Shown: positions 34,167-43,311, counted from the first letter of the stretch. The stretch: DNA of 64,000 nucleotides from Neptuniibacter sp. UBA6509 (GCA_002435145.1 DJLT01000115.1:160580-224579); one strand, 5' to 3'. Numbers and translations: made by a program. The notes: generated by a model from the sequence alone, not told the origin.

Positions 34167-34769
34167 ATGCTTCAAGATTATAAAAACATTAGATTGCTTG
34201 ACGCCACTGCTGTTGAATATATTCAATCCCCTGAAAAGTCTTTAGCCCCTGCGAGCCTATCAAGTTCAGCGCTGGATGTTTTTACAGACTTTACGCTTAT
34301 TAAGCCGGTTACTGTATCAGAGTCTATGTCGATAATTGAGGCGCTTGAATATATGAAAAGCCAGCATGTTAGGCTGCTATTTGTTCTTGATAATCAAGAT
34401 GGGTTTGCAGGTATAATAACCGCATCAGATGCTTCAGGTAGAAAGGTAATGGCCTTTATGCAAAAGGATCAGGTTGGCCGCGAGCAAGTGCAGGTCAGGC
34501 ATGTAATGTTAAGTAAATTTAATATTAGGGCACTTACCTATAATCAGCTTGAGGAAGCAAAGGTAGGGGATATAATGCTGACCTTAAAGGATTCTGGCGA
34601 TCAACATGTTATCGTTGTCGATGAAAGCACAGCAGGGGTTCATAGGATACGCGGTATTATCTCTTCGAGCGATATTTCCCGTAGGTTAAAAATTAGCTTT
34701 GATGTGATGTATGAGGCTAAAAGCTTTGCCGAGATAGAGAATGTTTTATCACAAGGAATTAAAGGTTAA
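34167..34769 (+). CDS. CBS-domain pair protein
   Basis: 200 residues. Two CBS motifs cover about 40-95 (LIKPVTVSESMSIIEALEYMKSQHVRLLFVLD ... FAGIITASDASG) and 110-180 (RHVMLSKFNIRALTYNQLEEAKVGDIMLTLKDSGDQHVIVVD ... IRGIISSSDISRRL). CBS pairs bind adenine nucleotides and usually regulate a partner; here there is no fused catalytic domain. The stand-alone form gives no hint of the partner. Monocistronic by layout. Confidence 0.8.
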   Translation: MLQDYKNIRLLDATAVEYIQSPEKSLAPASLSSSALDVFTDFTLIKPVTVSESMSIIEALEYMKSQHVRLLFVLDNQDGFAGIITASDASGRKVMAFMQKDQVGREQVQVRHVMLSKFNIRALTYNQLEEAKVGDIMLTLKDSGDQHVIVVDESTAGVHRIRGIISSSDISRRLKISFDVMYEAKSFAEIENVLSQGIKG

Positions 34770-34857
34770 GTCTGTCTGAAAAAAGCAGTGTGCCTTTAGT
34801 TGGACTTTGTACTGGACTTGTTAATCTAAACCTTACTATACTTCGCAAAATCTCATG

Positions 34858-34881
34858 TGATAGCTCGTTAGAGGGCTATCA
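34858..34881 (+). other. leader hairpin upstream of the decarboxylase gene
   Basis: Perfect 7-bp inverted repeat TGATAGC/GCTATCA with a 10-nt loop, 38 nt before the start codon and without a T-tract. It could end the CBS gene transcript or act in the leader of the decarboxylase message. Confidence 0.35.
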
Positions 34882-34918
34882 TATTCAATAAATTCTTTGT
34901 CGTGTGGTGCTATTGCGC

Positions 34919-36076
34919 ATGATTTTACCTCAGCAGTTTAGTCGATCCGCTTTAGCGAGTTTGACAGCATTAACCGAAACTTATCCTACACCTTTTTTAG
35001 CGCTTGATTTATCCGTTATTCAAACTCGCTACCATGAGCTTGAAAATGGCTTTCCAAGTGCAGATATCTATTATGCAGTAAAGGCCAATCCTGCAGCAGA
35101 GGTCATTCAAAAGTTAGCGGATTTAGGATCAAGTTTTGATATAGCTTCACCTCAGGAGTTAGATAAAGTATTAGCTTGCGGTGTGTCGGCAGAACGCATT
35201 AGTTACGGAAATACCATTAAGAAAAGTTCGGCTGTTAAGTATTTCTATGAGAAAGGAGTGAGGCTTTATGCGACTGACTCTGAGGCTGATCTGCGTAATA
35301 TAGCTGAGAATGCGCCAGGGTCAGAGGTATATATTCGAGTTTTAACGGATGGATCCGAGGGTGCTGATTGGCCATTGTCACGCAAGTTTGGCTGCAACCC
35401 TGAAATGGCTATAGAGCTTGCCGTGTTGGCCCGTGATTTAGGTCTGGTTCCCTATGGTGTTTCCTTTCATGTTGGTTCACAGCAGCGGGATATAGATGTA
35501 TGGGATGGGGCTATTGCTAAAGTAAAGATTATTTATGAGCGATTGAACAGTGAATATGGAATCTCGCTTGAAATGATCAATATGGGCGGCGGCTTTCCTG
35601 CAAACTATATCCAAAAAACAAATGAGTTTTCTACTTATGCCGAAGAGATCAAACGCTTCTTAAAAGAGGATTTTGGAGAAGAGTCACCTAGGGTGATTTT
35701 GGAGCCTGGGCGCTCTTTAGTCGGTGATGCGGGTGTGATCGTTTCAGAAGTTGTCCTTATATCACGTAAATCCACAACAGCACTAGAGAGATGGGTTTAT
35801 ACCGATGTAGGTATGTTCAATGGCCTAATAGAAACATTAGGAGAGGCCATAAAATACCCATTGGCAACGTCGAAAGAGGGCCCTGAAGAGGAAGTGATTT
35901 TAGCCGGACCTACCTGTGACAGCTTAGATATTATGTATGAACAGCATAAATATGAATTACCGCTATCGTTAGAAATTGGTGATTATGTTTATTGGTTTTC
36001 AACAGGAGCATATACAACGAGTTATAGTTCTATTGAGTTCAATGGCTTTCCTCCTTTGGATTACTATATCTTATAA
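34919..36076 (+). CDS. ornithine/lysine decarboxylase, alanine-racemase fold (type III PLP)
   Basis: About 385 residues. The PLP lysine lies in YYAVKANP (Lys55), then HVGSQQ, the glycine loop MGGGFP, EPGRS and the intersubunit active-site cysteine in GPTCDS (Cys333). It makes putrescine and/or cadaverine. The GPTCDSLDIMYE form resembles the dual ornithine/lysine enzymes of marine Vibrio; substrate choice cannot be fixed by eye. The ATG at 34919 is chosen over an alternative start 15 nt upstream, but neither has a convincing ribosome-binding site. A TGATAGC/GCTATCA hairpin at 34858-34881 precedes the gene. Confidence 0.88.
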   Translation: MILPQQFSRSALASLTALTETYPTPFLALDLSVIQTRYHELENGFPSADIYYAVKANPAAEVIQKLADLGSSFDIASPQELDKVLACGVSAERISYGNTIKKSSAVKYFYEKGVRLYATDSEADLRNIAENAPGSEVYIRVLTDGSEGADWPLSRKFGCNPEMAIELAVLARDLGLVPYGVSFHVGSQQRDIDVWDGAIAKVKIIYERLNSEYGISLEMINMGGGFPANYIQKTNEFSTYAEEIKRFLKEDFGEESPRVILEPGRSLVGDAGVIVSEVVLISRKSTTALERWVYTDVGMFNGLIETLGEAIKYPLATSKEGPEEEVILAGPTCDSLDIMYEQHKYELPLSLEIGDYVYWFSTGAYTTSYSSIEFNGFPPLDYYIL

Positions 36077-36200
36077 AAAAATGAGTGCTTTTATTTAGTG
36101 CATTGATATAAAAGTGATTAAAGCGCTTGTTCCTAAGATGGCAAACAGCTATCTTTTTAATATGTCACTTTAATTGTCTGGTTCCGTTAGGGAGTAGTGA

Positions 36201-37091
36201 ATGTCCGATAAAAAGATTCAAGCACGTTATGGAGCTCTTTTAGCAGCCACAGCCGATTCTGTTATGGTTACTGAAGTCACAGGTCTTATACTGTCGTGCT
36301 CTACAGGAGTCGCGAAATGGTTAGATCCTGAAGCGGTTACTGGTCGGAAGTTAGAAGATATATTTCCAGCTGATATTGCTGGAGATATAACCGCGGCGAC
36401 CGTAAAGGCTGCGGATAAAAATGCTGTTGTTAAATTAGATATACAGTTACGACCAGAGCATGTTCCTGTGCTGCGTGAGCAAGGTCTTACTGAAACAAAA
36501 TGGATTGAATTGCGTTGTTCAGTAGTAGGGGATGAAGCGGTTGTTGTATTTAGAGATATTACCGCCAAACGCAGATTGGAAAGGCAAGTAACCAGTCAGG
36601 CACAGCGCGACCCCTTAACAGGTGCATATAACCGCAGGGCGCTACGCCCAGTGCTAGAGCAAGCGGTTGCTCAGGCGCAACGCTATGACTGGGTTTGCAG
36701 TCTAATGGTGATAGATGTCGACCAGTTTAGTGATCTTAATGATAATTACTCTTGGGATTGTGGCGATCAAGTACTTCAGCAGTTGGTTACATCTATTCAT
36801 GGAATGAAACGTACTTCAGATTTCCTAGCGCGATATGGGGATGATCAGTTTGTTATGTTTATGCCAGAAACTAACCATGAACAAGGTATGGCAGCAGGGC
36901 AGCGTGTAAGGCGCTTGATGGAAGAGATGGAAATTCCTTATTCTGCAGGTGAAGTTCATTTTACTGTTAGTGTAGGTGTAGCCGCACTGGGTGGTCCTGA
37001 GGATGATGGTAATAATATGCTTCGACGTGCTAATGAGAATTTATTTATTGCTAAGCAAAGTGGTTATAATAGGGTTGAAGGCGAAGCCTAA
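36201..37091 (+). CDS. PAS-GGDEF protein with degenerate active site
   Basis: 296 residues. A PAS-like sensor covers about 10-120 and a GGDEF domain about 130-295. The domain is recognisable from RDPLTGAYNRR (136-146) and the metal-binding VIDVDQF (Asp172). The signature loop, however, reads G213-D-D-Q-F instead of GG(D/E)EF, the FKxIND segment reads FSDLND, and GHxxGD reads WDCGD. Loss of the second Gly and the Glu usually abolishes diguanylate cyclase activity, so this may be a sensor or effector rather than a c-di-GMP synthase. No RxxD inhibitory site is evident before the loop. Terminator at 37122-37150. Confidence 0.85.
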   Translation: MSDKKIQARYGALLAATADSVMVTEVTGLILSCSTGVAKWLDPEAVTGRKLEDIFPADIAGDITAATVKAADKNAVVKLDIQLRPEHVPVLREQGLTETKWIELRCSVVGDEAVVVFRDITAKRRLERQVTSQAQRDPLTGAYNRRALRPVLEQAVAQAQRYDWVCSLMVIDVDQFSDLNDNYSWDCGDQVLQQLVTSIHGMKRTSDFLARYGDDQFVMFMPETNHEQGMAAGQRVRRLMEEMEIPYSAGEVHFTVSVGVAALGGPEDDGNNMLRRANENLFIAKQSGYNRVEGEA

Positions 37092-37121
37092 TCTATAGAA
37101 AGCCAAATCTTGCACATACAT

Positions 37122-37150
37122 AAGGGAGCATATTGCTCCCTTTATTTATT
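37122..37150 (+). terminator. rho-independent terminator of the GGDEF gene
   Basis: AAGGGAGCA TAT TGCTCCCTT followed by a T-rich tail. Confidence 0.85.
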
Positions 37151-37188
37151 TTTAGCTTAATTTAGCTAGTTATTACAATGAGCGACCT

Positions 37189-37665
37189 ATGAATTACATA
37201 TCCCTTGAAGATTACAATAAGGCGTGGATTTTTCGCCACCGTGAGCTTCCTATCTCAGATGAGGACATGCAAGAGATAAAACCTTTGACAGAGATGCGTG
37301 CAGAGCAGATATGGTCTGAGCATATCAGTAGAGAGTGTTCCCACCCTGAGCACTTTGCTGACAAGGATTGGGCTGCCCAAGACTCTAATTGGTTAGAGAA
37401 AGATTTTTGGCAATCTGCTTGGGACTCAAACAGCTATGAACTTCCTTCGTTGCTAAAGGAATATGTTGCCAGTTGGGATGAGAATATTACGGTCTATTTT
37501 TGCTATCAAAGTGACCATATTATCGAAACGAAGTGGGGGGTTTTTAAGCGACATTGGAAGAACTTTCTCTTCTTTGACAATGGTCCTGTTCTGCTTGGGC
37601 GAAAAAGAAAAGAGGTTGCTCAATTTTTTGACAATGGAAGCTACCGAATTGGTACAAGGGGATAA
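37189..37665 (+). CDS. DUF2947 family protein
   Basis: 158 residues, soluble, rich in Trp and acidic residues. The start MNYISLEDYNKAWIFRHRELPISDEDM and the later WGVFKRHWKNFLFFDNGPVLLGRKRKEVAQFF match my memory of DUF2947 proteins from Vibrio and Shewanella relatives. Function unknown. It follows the terminator of the GGDEF gene and is followed by a long gap, so it is probably transcribed alone. Confidence 0.7.
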   Translation: MNYISLEDYNKAWIFRHRELPISDEDMQEIKPLTEMRAEQIWSEHISRECSHPEHFADKDWAAQDSNWLEKDFWQSAWDSNSYELPSLLKEYVASWDENITVYFCYQSDHIIETKWGVFKRHWKNFLFFDNGPVLLGRKRKEVAQFFDNGSYRIGTRG

Positions 37666-38782
37666 AGGCTCTAAAAATCACATAACTCTATGATTTGTTG
37701 TGGCTTTTATTGTCATGCCCTTACTCCTGCCTATGCGCCTTCGTCTACCTATACTCCAGCGCCTACTCCTACCCATGAGTTAGGCGTGCAGCTTGAATCG
37801 CATCATGTTTTTCCGGTCGTGTGTGACATGAGGGTAACCTCTGTTCCATTTTTAGCATAAGTTAATTCTGCTAACTTCCATGTACTAAAGGTGCTATTAG
37901 TGTGGTGATGAGGTATTTCTCATTAGAAGCATCTAATGTGTGAGCTTTTTTTCTTCCCTGCATAGCGCTAAATTTTTTGGTTTGATTAAAGTGTATTCTC
38001 CCCCCCCTTGGTTATTTAAATTATTCAAAACCGTTCAGGGTTTGTTCGCTTAGCCCTTTGGTATAATTGAGTGTGCCATAAGATAATATTCGAAAAGAGA
38101 AAATAGATTGCCGAGGTAATGTAAGCGTCTGTTTTTATAGAATATGATCCCGAAAAGTTTGTTTTAATTATCTCCTTTGTTTTTTAATGCCTTAATCTTA
38201 TGTCGTAATGAATTTTTAATATGAATAATTGATACTTTATAAAATGAAGTTTTGCTAATTTATATAAACTTTTTGTTATAACAACTTATTGAAAATGTTA
38301 TACCTTTGTTTGAAATCTCGTGTTTTTTTGATTGGTTTAAACTTTATAAACCCTGCCATTTAAAGTATTTAGCCCTTCATTTTGTGTGGTTTATGATGCT
38401 GTCTCTATGAGTTGGTCTACACTTTCCCGACACTTTAGTACTGATTTTTATTGGCTAAATCAGACTGTTATGGTCGGGTAAATAGTATAAGAAAATGCTC
38501 TGAAGGTCATTGAAATCAATGTTTATTAGGCTTTAGTGTAGCAAAATGTGAATGAAGATTAAAAAACAGCCTCGATACTATAGGTTTTGGTACTTCAGCA
38601 TATTATGAATATGCTTATTATTAAGGGATAGTATTAGATATGCGTACGGCTTTAGTTATTACAAAGTTGTTTGAATTTTAAAATATTTGTTTGAATTTCA
38701 AATGATAGTTGTATTTTTATAGCTCTGTAGGCGTTTTATAACGCACTGGGTTAGTAGATTAATATATAGAGGGAGTGTTTTA
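37666..38782. other. 1.1-kb AT-rich gap before the LuxR-type gene
   Basis: No convincing gene, RNA or repeat array. A 56-codon frame at 37690-37860 has no ribosome-binding site and an odd Pro/Thr/Tyr composition around repeated CTACTCC/CTATACTCC motifs. A homopolymer C run lies near 38000. Most of the rest, to about 38700, is very AT-rich, unlike the flanking genes. A perfect GCGTT-TTAT-AACGC dyad occurs at 38731-38744, 38 bp before the LuxR start, and could be an operator. The compositional shift may mark an old insertion or deletion scar. Confidence 0.4.
38731..38744. promoter_or_regulatory. dyad upstream of the LuxR-type gene
   Basis: GCGTT TTAT AACGC, a perfect 5+4+5 inverted repeat, 38 bp before the start codon. 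Possible operator, for autoregulation or otherwise; not a canonical lux box by eye. Confidence 0.35.
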
Positions 38783-39565
38783 GTGGAAGATATGGAAAAC
38801 CTTATTCTACAACTAAAACAGCAGCCAGATTTTCAGGAAAAACCTGTATTGGCTTTTGAGTGTACGTGGGACAAGTTGTTACATGAAATTAATGATCTTC
38901 TCAGTCAGTTGGGATTTTCTTCTTTTACCTATTCAGTACTGACCCGAGGGCGTATTAATTCTGGCGCTGAACTGTTAAAAAAACGTTGGGAGGAGGGGGC
39001 AGACCTAGTCGGCTCTTTACCTGACGGTGTTGTGAGAGAGTATTATCGAGATATTGCCAAGGATGATCCTCTTTGGGGGGCCTTGCCAGAAATAAAATCT
39101 CCCTTGTTAGTGAGTTCTTTACCTGAATCGCCAAGTGGAAATGTTGATGCTTTTTGGCATAAGAACGATGTTGCGTCGCGTGTATATATTCCGATGAAAA
39201 GTAAAAGTGATGGTTATTGGTTCCATTATTTCGGCTTGTTTCATCAATTACCGCCAGAGCAGTTCGAAGTATATTTCAATAAGATCAGTGAATGGTTTTT
39301 ACCGATTCTTACGCGCTACCATGACCTGTTACAGGCAGTATGTGAAAAAGAGCAAAACCCTTATCTCAAAGATGAGCTGCTTTCATCTACATGCCGCCAA
39401 ATATTAGAGATGACAGCTCAGGGTATGGCCGTTAAGCGTATTGCAGATAAATTAGCATTGACTGAAGAGGGTATTACTTACCATATTACTCGGGCAAAAC
39501 GGGTGTTTAATGCCAAAAATAAGACACAGCTAGTAGCCATCATGCATGAAGTGGGATTTCTTTAG
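38783..39565 (+). CDS. orphan LuxR-family regulator with autoinducer-binding-like domain
   Basis: 260 residues, from a GTG with GGGAG 7 nt upstream. Residues 10-180 resemble the acyl-homoserine-lactone-binding domain: VREYYRDIAKDDPLW carries the conserved Tyr and Asp-Pro pair. The C-terminal LuxR-type HTH (about 200-258: ILEMTAQGMAVKRIADKLALTEEGITYHITRAKRVFNAKNKTQLVA) is clear, with His/Arg at the usual recognition helix. No luxI synthase is present in the window, so it is a LuxR solo here. It may respond to foreign signals or to a synthase elsewhere; it may also bind no lactone at all. Confidence 0.85.
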   Translation: MEDMENLILQLKQQPDFQEKPVLAFECTWDKLLHEINDLLSQLGFSSFTYSVLTRGRINSGAELLKKRWEEGADLVGSLPDGVVREYYRDIAKDDPLWGALPEIKSPLLVSSLPESPSGNVDAFWHKNDVASRVYIPMKSKSDGYWFHYFGLFHQLPPEQFEVYFNKISEWFLPILTRYHDLLQAVCEKEQNPYLKDELLSSTCRQILEMTAQGMAVKRIADKLALTEEGITYHITRAKRVFNAKNKTQLVAIMHEVGFL

Positions 39566-39589
39566 AGAAGGCCTATCGCTATCAGTTGT

Positions 39590-39856
39590 TTAGTGCTGAT
39601 GGCTGATGGTGTTGGCTGAGCTTCGTTCCGTTGTATCCAGACTGTTATCAATGTTGATGGAATTGTTGTTTGGTGGCGTACCCGTAAAGCTCCCACCACT
39701 GATTATTTCCCATTCGTTGTTATGTTTATGTAGATAAGCATGACAAAAACAGCATTTATACAGTTCGCTTCCTTTTAGTTCACTTATTTTTCTTAGTTCA
39801 GAGTGGTGCTTGTGATGTAGCACTAGGTCGTAACAGTGTGTGCATGCATTTTCCAT
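39590..39856 (-). CDS. small Cys/His-rich hypothetical protein
   Basis: 88 residues with GGAGG 7 nt before the ATG. CTHC at 5-8, a HHKHH run and CCFCHAYLHKH at 35-45 make a plausible zinc-binding site, followed by the SEL(Y)KC element and a low-complexity Asn/Ser/Thr tail. It looks like a small zinc-ribbon domain. Family not recognised. It converges with the luxR-type gene 24 nt away. Confidence 0.6.
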   Translation of the reverse strand: MENACTHCYDLVLHHKHHSELRKISELKGSELYKCCFCHAYLHKHNNEWEIISGGSFTGTPPNNNSINIDNSLDTTERSSANTISHQH

Positions 39857-40107
39857 AAACAGGCCTCCAATGCCATCTTCTTCCCTCTTTACAGTAAAAT
39901 TAGCATAGAAAGCCTAAATTGAGTGTAAGAAAAATTCCTATTTTTCGGTGCTTCGGTGCTTCTTTGATAGTTTCAGGCTGAATAGTGGTAGGAAGTTAGC
40001 TCAAACGGTATTATTCACACTTTATAAATTTGGGATCTACAGAACTGCTTAACCGTATTGTTAGTGATTTGGTTTGGTAGATACTCCCCTTAAATTGAGA
40101 CATTGTT

Positions 40108-40593
40108 ATGCAAATCGCTGAAAATTTAGTAGCTCTTATTCATTACACACTTAAAAATGAAGCTGGGGATGTTCTAGATTCGTCTGAAGGCCAAGAACCT
40201 TTACCTTTCGTTTGTGGCGCAAACAATATTGTTGCCGGCCTAGAAAGCGCATTGATCGGTAAAGTTGTAGGCGACAAATTGGATGTAGTTGTTAAACCCG
40301 AAGAGGGTTATGGCGAGATTCGTGAAGAGCTTGTGCAATCAGTTGATCGCGCAAACTTTCAGGGCATCGATAATATTGAAGTTGGTATGCAGTTTATGGC
40401 TGAGGCGCCTTGGGGCCAGCAGCCTGTAACGGTAATGGAAGTTGCTGAAGATACAGTAAAGCTTGATGGTAACCACCCATTAGCGGGTCAGACTCTTGAA
40501 TTTAGTGTTGAAGTAACAGAAGTCCGCGCTGCCACTGAAGACGAGCTGGCTCATGGTCATGTGCATGGTGAAGGCTGTAATCACGATCACTAA
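40108..40593 (+). CDS. slyD: FKBP-type peptidyl-prolyl isomerase SlyD
   Basis: 161 residues. FKBP core with the IF (insert-in-flap) domain: VALIHYTLKNEAGDVLDSS, PLPFVCGANNIVAGLESALIGKVVGDK and VEPEEGYGE-like KPEEGYGEI. The C-terminal HGHVHGEGCNHDH is the metal-binding tail, which in SlyD handles nickel. It acts as a folding helper and Ni carrier in the cytoplasm. The tail is shorter than that of E. coli SlyD. Terminator follows. Confidence 0.95.
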   Translation: MQIAENLVALIHYTLKNEAGDVLDSSEGQEPLPFVCGANNIVAGLESALIGKVVGDKLDVVVKPEEGYGEIREELVQSVDRANFQGIDNIEVGMQFMAEAPWGQQPVTVMEVAEDTVKLDGNHPLAGQTLEFSVEVTEVRAATEDELAHGHVHGEGCNHDH

Positions 40594-40615
40594 GCTTTAC
40601 TATAGATCTATAGAC

Positions 40616-40641
40616 GCCCGGTTCAAACCGGGCTTTTTTTT
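40616..40641 (+). terminator. rho-independent terminator of slyD
   Basis: GCCCGGT TCAA ACCGGGC followed by eight T. Confidence 0.9.
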
Positions 40642-40803
40642 GTCTAAATTGTTTATTTTGTTATGTATTTCTTTTCTCTGGCCTAACCTTGGCTATTCTT
40701 AAATCTAAAGCTTATCGCTATGTTATTGTGCTTAATACGTTTGCAAGCTTAATGCTATTTTTAACCTTTTCCTTGTTAAGTGGTTTTAAAAAGGGGGCAT
40801 TTT

Positions 40804-41109
40804 ATGAATCTAGAGGAAGTAAGAGAATTAAAACTTAGGAATCAACTGAAGGCTGTTAATTTCATTGAGTCTGGACATGCCCCAATGGTTATAGAGTTGG
40901 TGTATACCGATAATGATCAAACTTTTAAGGCCCTGCTGAAGAATGATCATGGTGATGTGATCACATGCCATAACTTGAAAGAGGGATACGATATTTGTTT
41001 AGGTATTGGGGTGAGGGCAGCCAACCTGGTTCAAATTGAAACCGACGATGAAGCGACAATGTCTGATTATGCAGATTATTGCACCAAGAGCATACCTTTG
41101 AGTTTTTAA
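40804..41109 (+). CDS. small hypothetical protein, DUF6482-like
   Basis: 101 residues from ATG 40804 (AGGGGG about 7 nt upstream). Short alpha/beta protein, with VIELVYTDNDQTFKALLKNDHGDVITCHNLKEGYDI and AANLVQIETDDEAT; the pattern of a short strand-turn region ending in an LVQ(I/S)-type motif loosely resembles DUF6482 proteins of Pseudomonas and relatives. No catalytic residues visible. Low certainty on family, good certainty that it is coding. Confidence 0.55.
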   Translation: MNLEEVRELKLRNQLKAVNFIESGHAPMVIELVYTDNDQTFKALLKNDHGDVITCHNLKEGYDICLGIGVRAANLVQIETDDEATMSDYADYCTKSIPLSF

Positions 41110-41417
41110 TGACATGGGACGTTCTGTAAAAAAAGATCAAGCCTAATAAGATCTTAAGTTTTTCTGTAGGGGTGATTTAACTTCATAGTTTCTTGATACT
41201 CGCGAGTTTTCATTGCAGTTAAAGCTCATTGTGGTTAAAGCTATAGTGGTTAAAGTCATAGTGGTGAAAGTCATCCACTCCTAAATCATAACCGCTCTGT
41301 AAGTTAGCATTTATGAGGAGCGATATCGTTGTTAGTGGTTTTCATTGTTTCCAAAGGCTTAAAAAGATTCCTTTAAAGTCATCTTTGAAGAACGTTAAAA
41401 GTAGAGGAAGGTCTTGA
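41110..41417. other. intergenic region with 15-16 bp tandem repeats upstream of moxR
   Basis: About 308 bp with no gene. At 41211-41270 four imperfect copies of CATTGTGGTTAAAG-like units occur (starts 41211, 41227, 41242, 41257; spacing 16, 15, 15). The repeats lie about 150 bp before moxR and could be slippage-prone or a binding array; no promoter is certain. Confidence 0.5.
41211..41270. repeat. tandem repeat, 4 copies, about 15 bp
   Basis: Units CATTGCAGTTAAAG, CATTGTGGTTAAAG, TATAGTGGTTAAAG and CATAGTGGTGAAAG, in register. Each differs from its neighbour at one to three positions. Confidence 0.75.
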
Positions 41418-42338
41418 ATGCAACATAAGTTACAGGAATTAATCGAAAGTGTAAGTCATGTTCTTTACGGTAAAGATCTTCAGATCCAGCAAGCTATCAC
41501 TTGTCTAATTACAGGAGGGCATCTCTTAATTGAAGACTTGCCTGGAATGGGCAAGACGACACTTGCGCATGCGTTAGCAAAGGTTTTAGGTTTAGATTAC
41601 CAAAGGGTGCAGTTTACCAGTGATATGTTGCCTGCTGATATTCTTGGAGTCTCTATTTTTAATGCTAACCAATCGGAATTTGTCTTTCATAAAGGCCCTA
41701 TATTTACTCAATTATTACTCGCGGATGAAATTAACAGAACAACACCTAAAACACAGAGTGCTCTGCTTGAGGCGATGGAGGAACGTCAGGTCACTATTGA
41801 AAGTGTTACGTATGCGTTGCCTGATCCTTTTTTTGTTATCGCTACGCAAAACCCTATTTCACAATATGGAACTTTCCCTTTACCTGAATCACAGTTAGAT
41901 CGTTTTTTAATGAGAATTCAGTTGGGTTACCCCAGTGAAGCGGCAGAGAGAGAGCTGCTTACGGGGGGGGACGTTAGACAGAAAATATCATCGCTTAAAC
42001 CTTGTGTGTCGCTGGAGGATTTAAGTCAGATTCGTCTGCAGTGCTCTGAGGTTAAGGTGTCTTATAGTGTTTTAGACTATCTGCAACGTATTGTGCGTTA
42101 TACCCGAGAGTCTGACGGTTTTGAATATGGTATATCCCCAAGAGGTAGCTTGGCGCTTTTGAATACAGCGAAAGCTTGGGCTTATCTACATAATCGCGAA
42201 TTTGTTTTACCTGATGATATACAAATGCTTCTAGAACCTGTGATTGCCCATAGATTGAGAGCAGCCACCGTAAATGGTGGGGAGGGGGAAAACCCAAGCA
42301 TTAGGAAGATTTTAACGGAAGTGGATGTCATTGGATAA
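41418..42338 (+). CDS. MoxR-family AAA+ ATPase
   Basis: 306 residues. Walker A GMGKTT in LLIEDLPGMGKTTLAHALA, Walker B LLADEINR with TTPKTQSALLEAMEERQVT, sensor 1 ATQNP and an ISPRGSLALL arginine-finger region. MoxR proteins act as chaperone-like ATPases with VWA or DUF58 partners. First gene of moxR-DUF58-tgpA (overlaps: 14 nt, then 1 nt), with AGGAAGG before the ATG. Confidence 0.92.
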   Translation: MQHKLQELIESVSHVLYGKDLQIQQAITCLITGGHLLIEDLPGMGKTTLAHALAKVLGLDYQRVQFTSDMLPADILGVSIFNANQSEFVFHKGPIFTQLLLADEINRTTPKTQSALLEAMEERQVTIESVTYALPDPFFVIATQNPISQYGTFPLPESQLDRFLMRIQLGYPSEAAERELLTGGDVRQKISSLKPCVSLEDLSQIRLQCSEVKVSYSVLDYLQRIVRYTRESDGFEYGISPRGSLALLNTAKAWAYLHNREFVLPDDIQMLLEPVIAHRLRAATVNGGEGENPSIRKILTEVDVIG

Positions 42339-43311
42339 GATACTGAGTTCAATTTTTACCCCTTTAGCTACTGTGTTTCAGCGTTGGGCTGCGAAACGTA
42401 GGCCAAAGGGGAAGAAAGTTGAATTGAATCAGAAACGTATATTTATTTTTCCTACCCTTGCGGGTTGGCTGTATTTTGTTGTTTGTATGGCCCTTTTTTT
42501 AATTGCTACAAATTATCAAAACAATCTCATTCACGCCATATCGTTTCTTTTGATCTCTCTGGGTGTGCTGACCATTCATTATACATTCCTTAATCTCTCA
42601 GGCCTGGTCGTTATAGCTGGTGAAGGCCGTAACTGCCATATGGGCGAGTTAGCAGAATTCACCTTGATACTTAAGGCAAATAATTTAAGGCGTTATGAAA
42701 GTATAAATGTTTCTTTTAAAGGTGAGCGTGATTCTTCTAAAGTGTATTTAGTGAAGAAGAGAGAAAAGAAACTAAGGATAGCCACCCTTGCTCGAACACG
42801 GGGTGATTTTTCACCGCCAGCTATAAAGATAGAGACTGTTTACCCTTTCGGGCTTTTAAGGGCCTGGAGTTGGATTGAGTTAGAGCTTGGTTCGATTATC
42901 TATCCCAAAATAGAGCAAGGGCGGTTACCTCATTCTATAGAGAGTGATTTGGATGAGGGGATAGGTCAGAATAACAGGGGGGATGATTTTTCCGGTCTAA
43001 GTGAATACATCCCAGGGGCTTCTTTACGGCATATCGCGTGGAAACATTATGCTCAGGGGCGCGGATTACTGACAAAAGATTACGTCGGACAAGAGAATCG
43101 GAAATTGTGGTTATCTTGGGATGATTGGGCTGAATTGCCATCAGAAAAACGTTTGTCGGTGATGACATATTGGGCGCTTGAATTTGAATTTCAGGGTGTT
43201 GAGTATGGCTTGGCTCTTCCAGAAGTTGTGTTTTCCCCAAGTAATGGCCCACAACATTTAAAAGCGGTACTCACTGCGTTGGCTCGTTTTGAATTACGTG
43301 GACGGCTGTAA
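42325..43311 (+). CDS. DUF58 domain membrane protein
   Basis: 328 residues with two adjacent hydrophobic helices near 45-90 (LAGWLYFVVCMALFLIATNYQNNL and LLISLGVLTIHYTFLNLSGLVV), then a cytoplasmic DUF58 region with RGDFSPPAIKIETVYPFGLLRAW, FSGLSEYIPGASLRHIAWKHYAQGRGLLTKDY. It overlaps moxR by 14 nt and its stop shares a base with the tgpA start. Such triads are linked to cell-envelope stress; a precise role is unknown. Confidence 0.85.
   Translation: MSLDKILSSIFTPLATVFQRWAAKRRPKGKKVELNQKRIFIFPTLAGWLYFVVCMALFLIATNYQNNLIHAISFLLISLGVLTIHYTFLNLSGLVVIAGEGRNCHMGELAEFTLILKANNLRRYESINVSFKGERDSSKVYLVKKREKKLRIATLARTRGDFSPPAIKIETVYPFGLLRAWSWIELELGSIIYPKIEQGRLPHSIESDLDEGIGQNNRGDDFSGLSEYIPGASLRHIAWKHYAQGRGLLTKDYVGQENRKLWLSWDDWAELPSEKRLSVMTYWALEFEFQGVEYGLALPEVVFSPSNGPQHLKAVLTALARFELRGRL

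Noticed and set aside
37690..37860. 56-codon open frame in the AT-rich gap
   Set aside because: No ribosome-binding site, unusual composition and no recognisable domain.
41211..41270. Tandem units considered as a CRISPR array
   Set aside because: The units are directly adjacent, degenerate and lack unique spacers of constant length; no cas genes are nearby. The same applies to 62042-62153.
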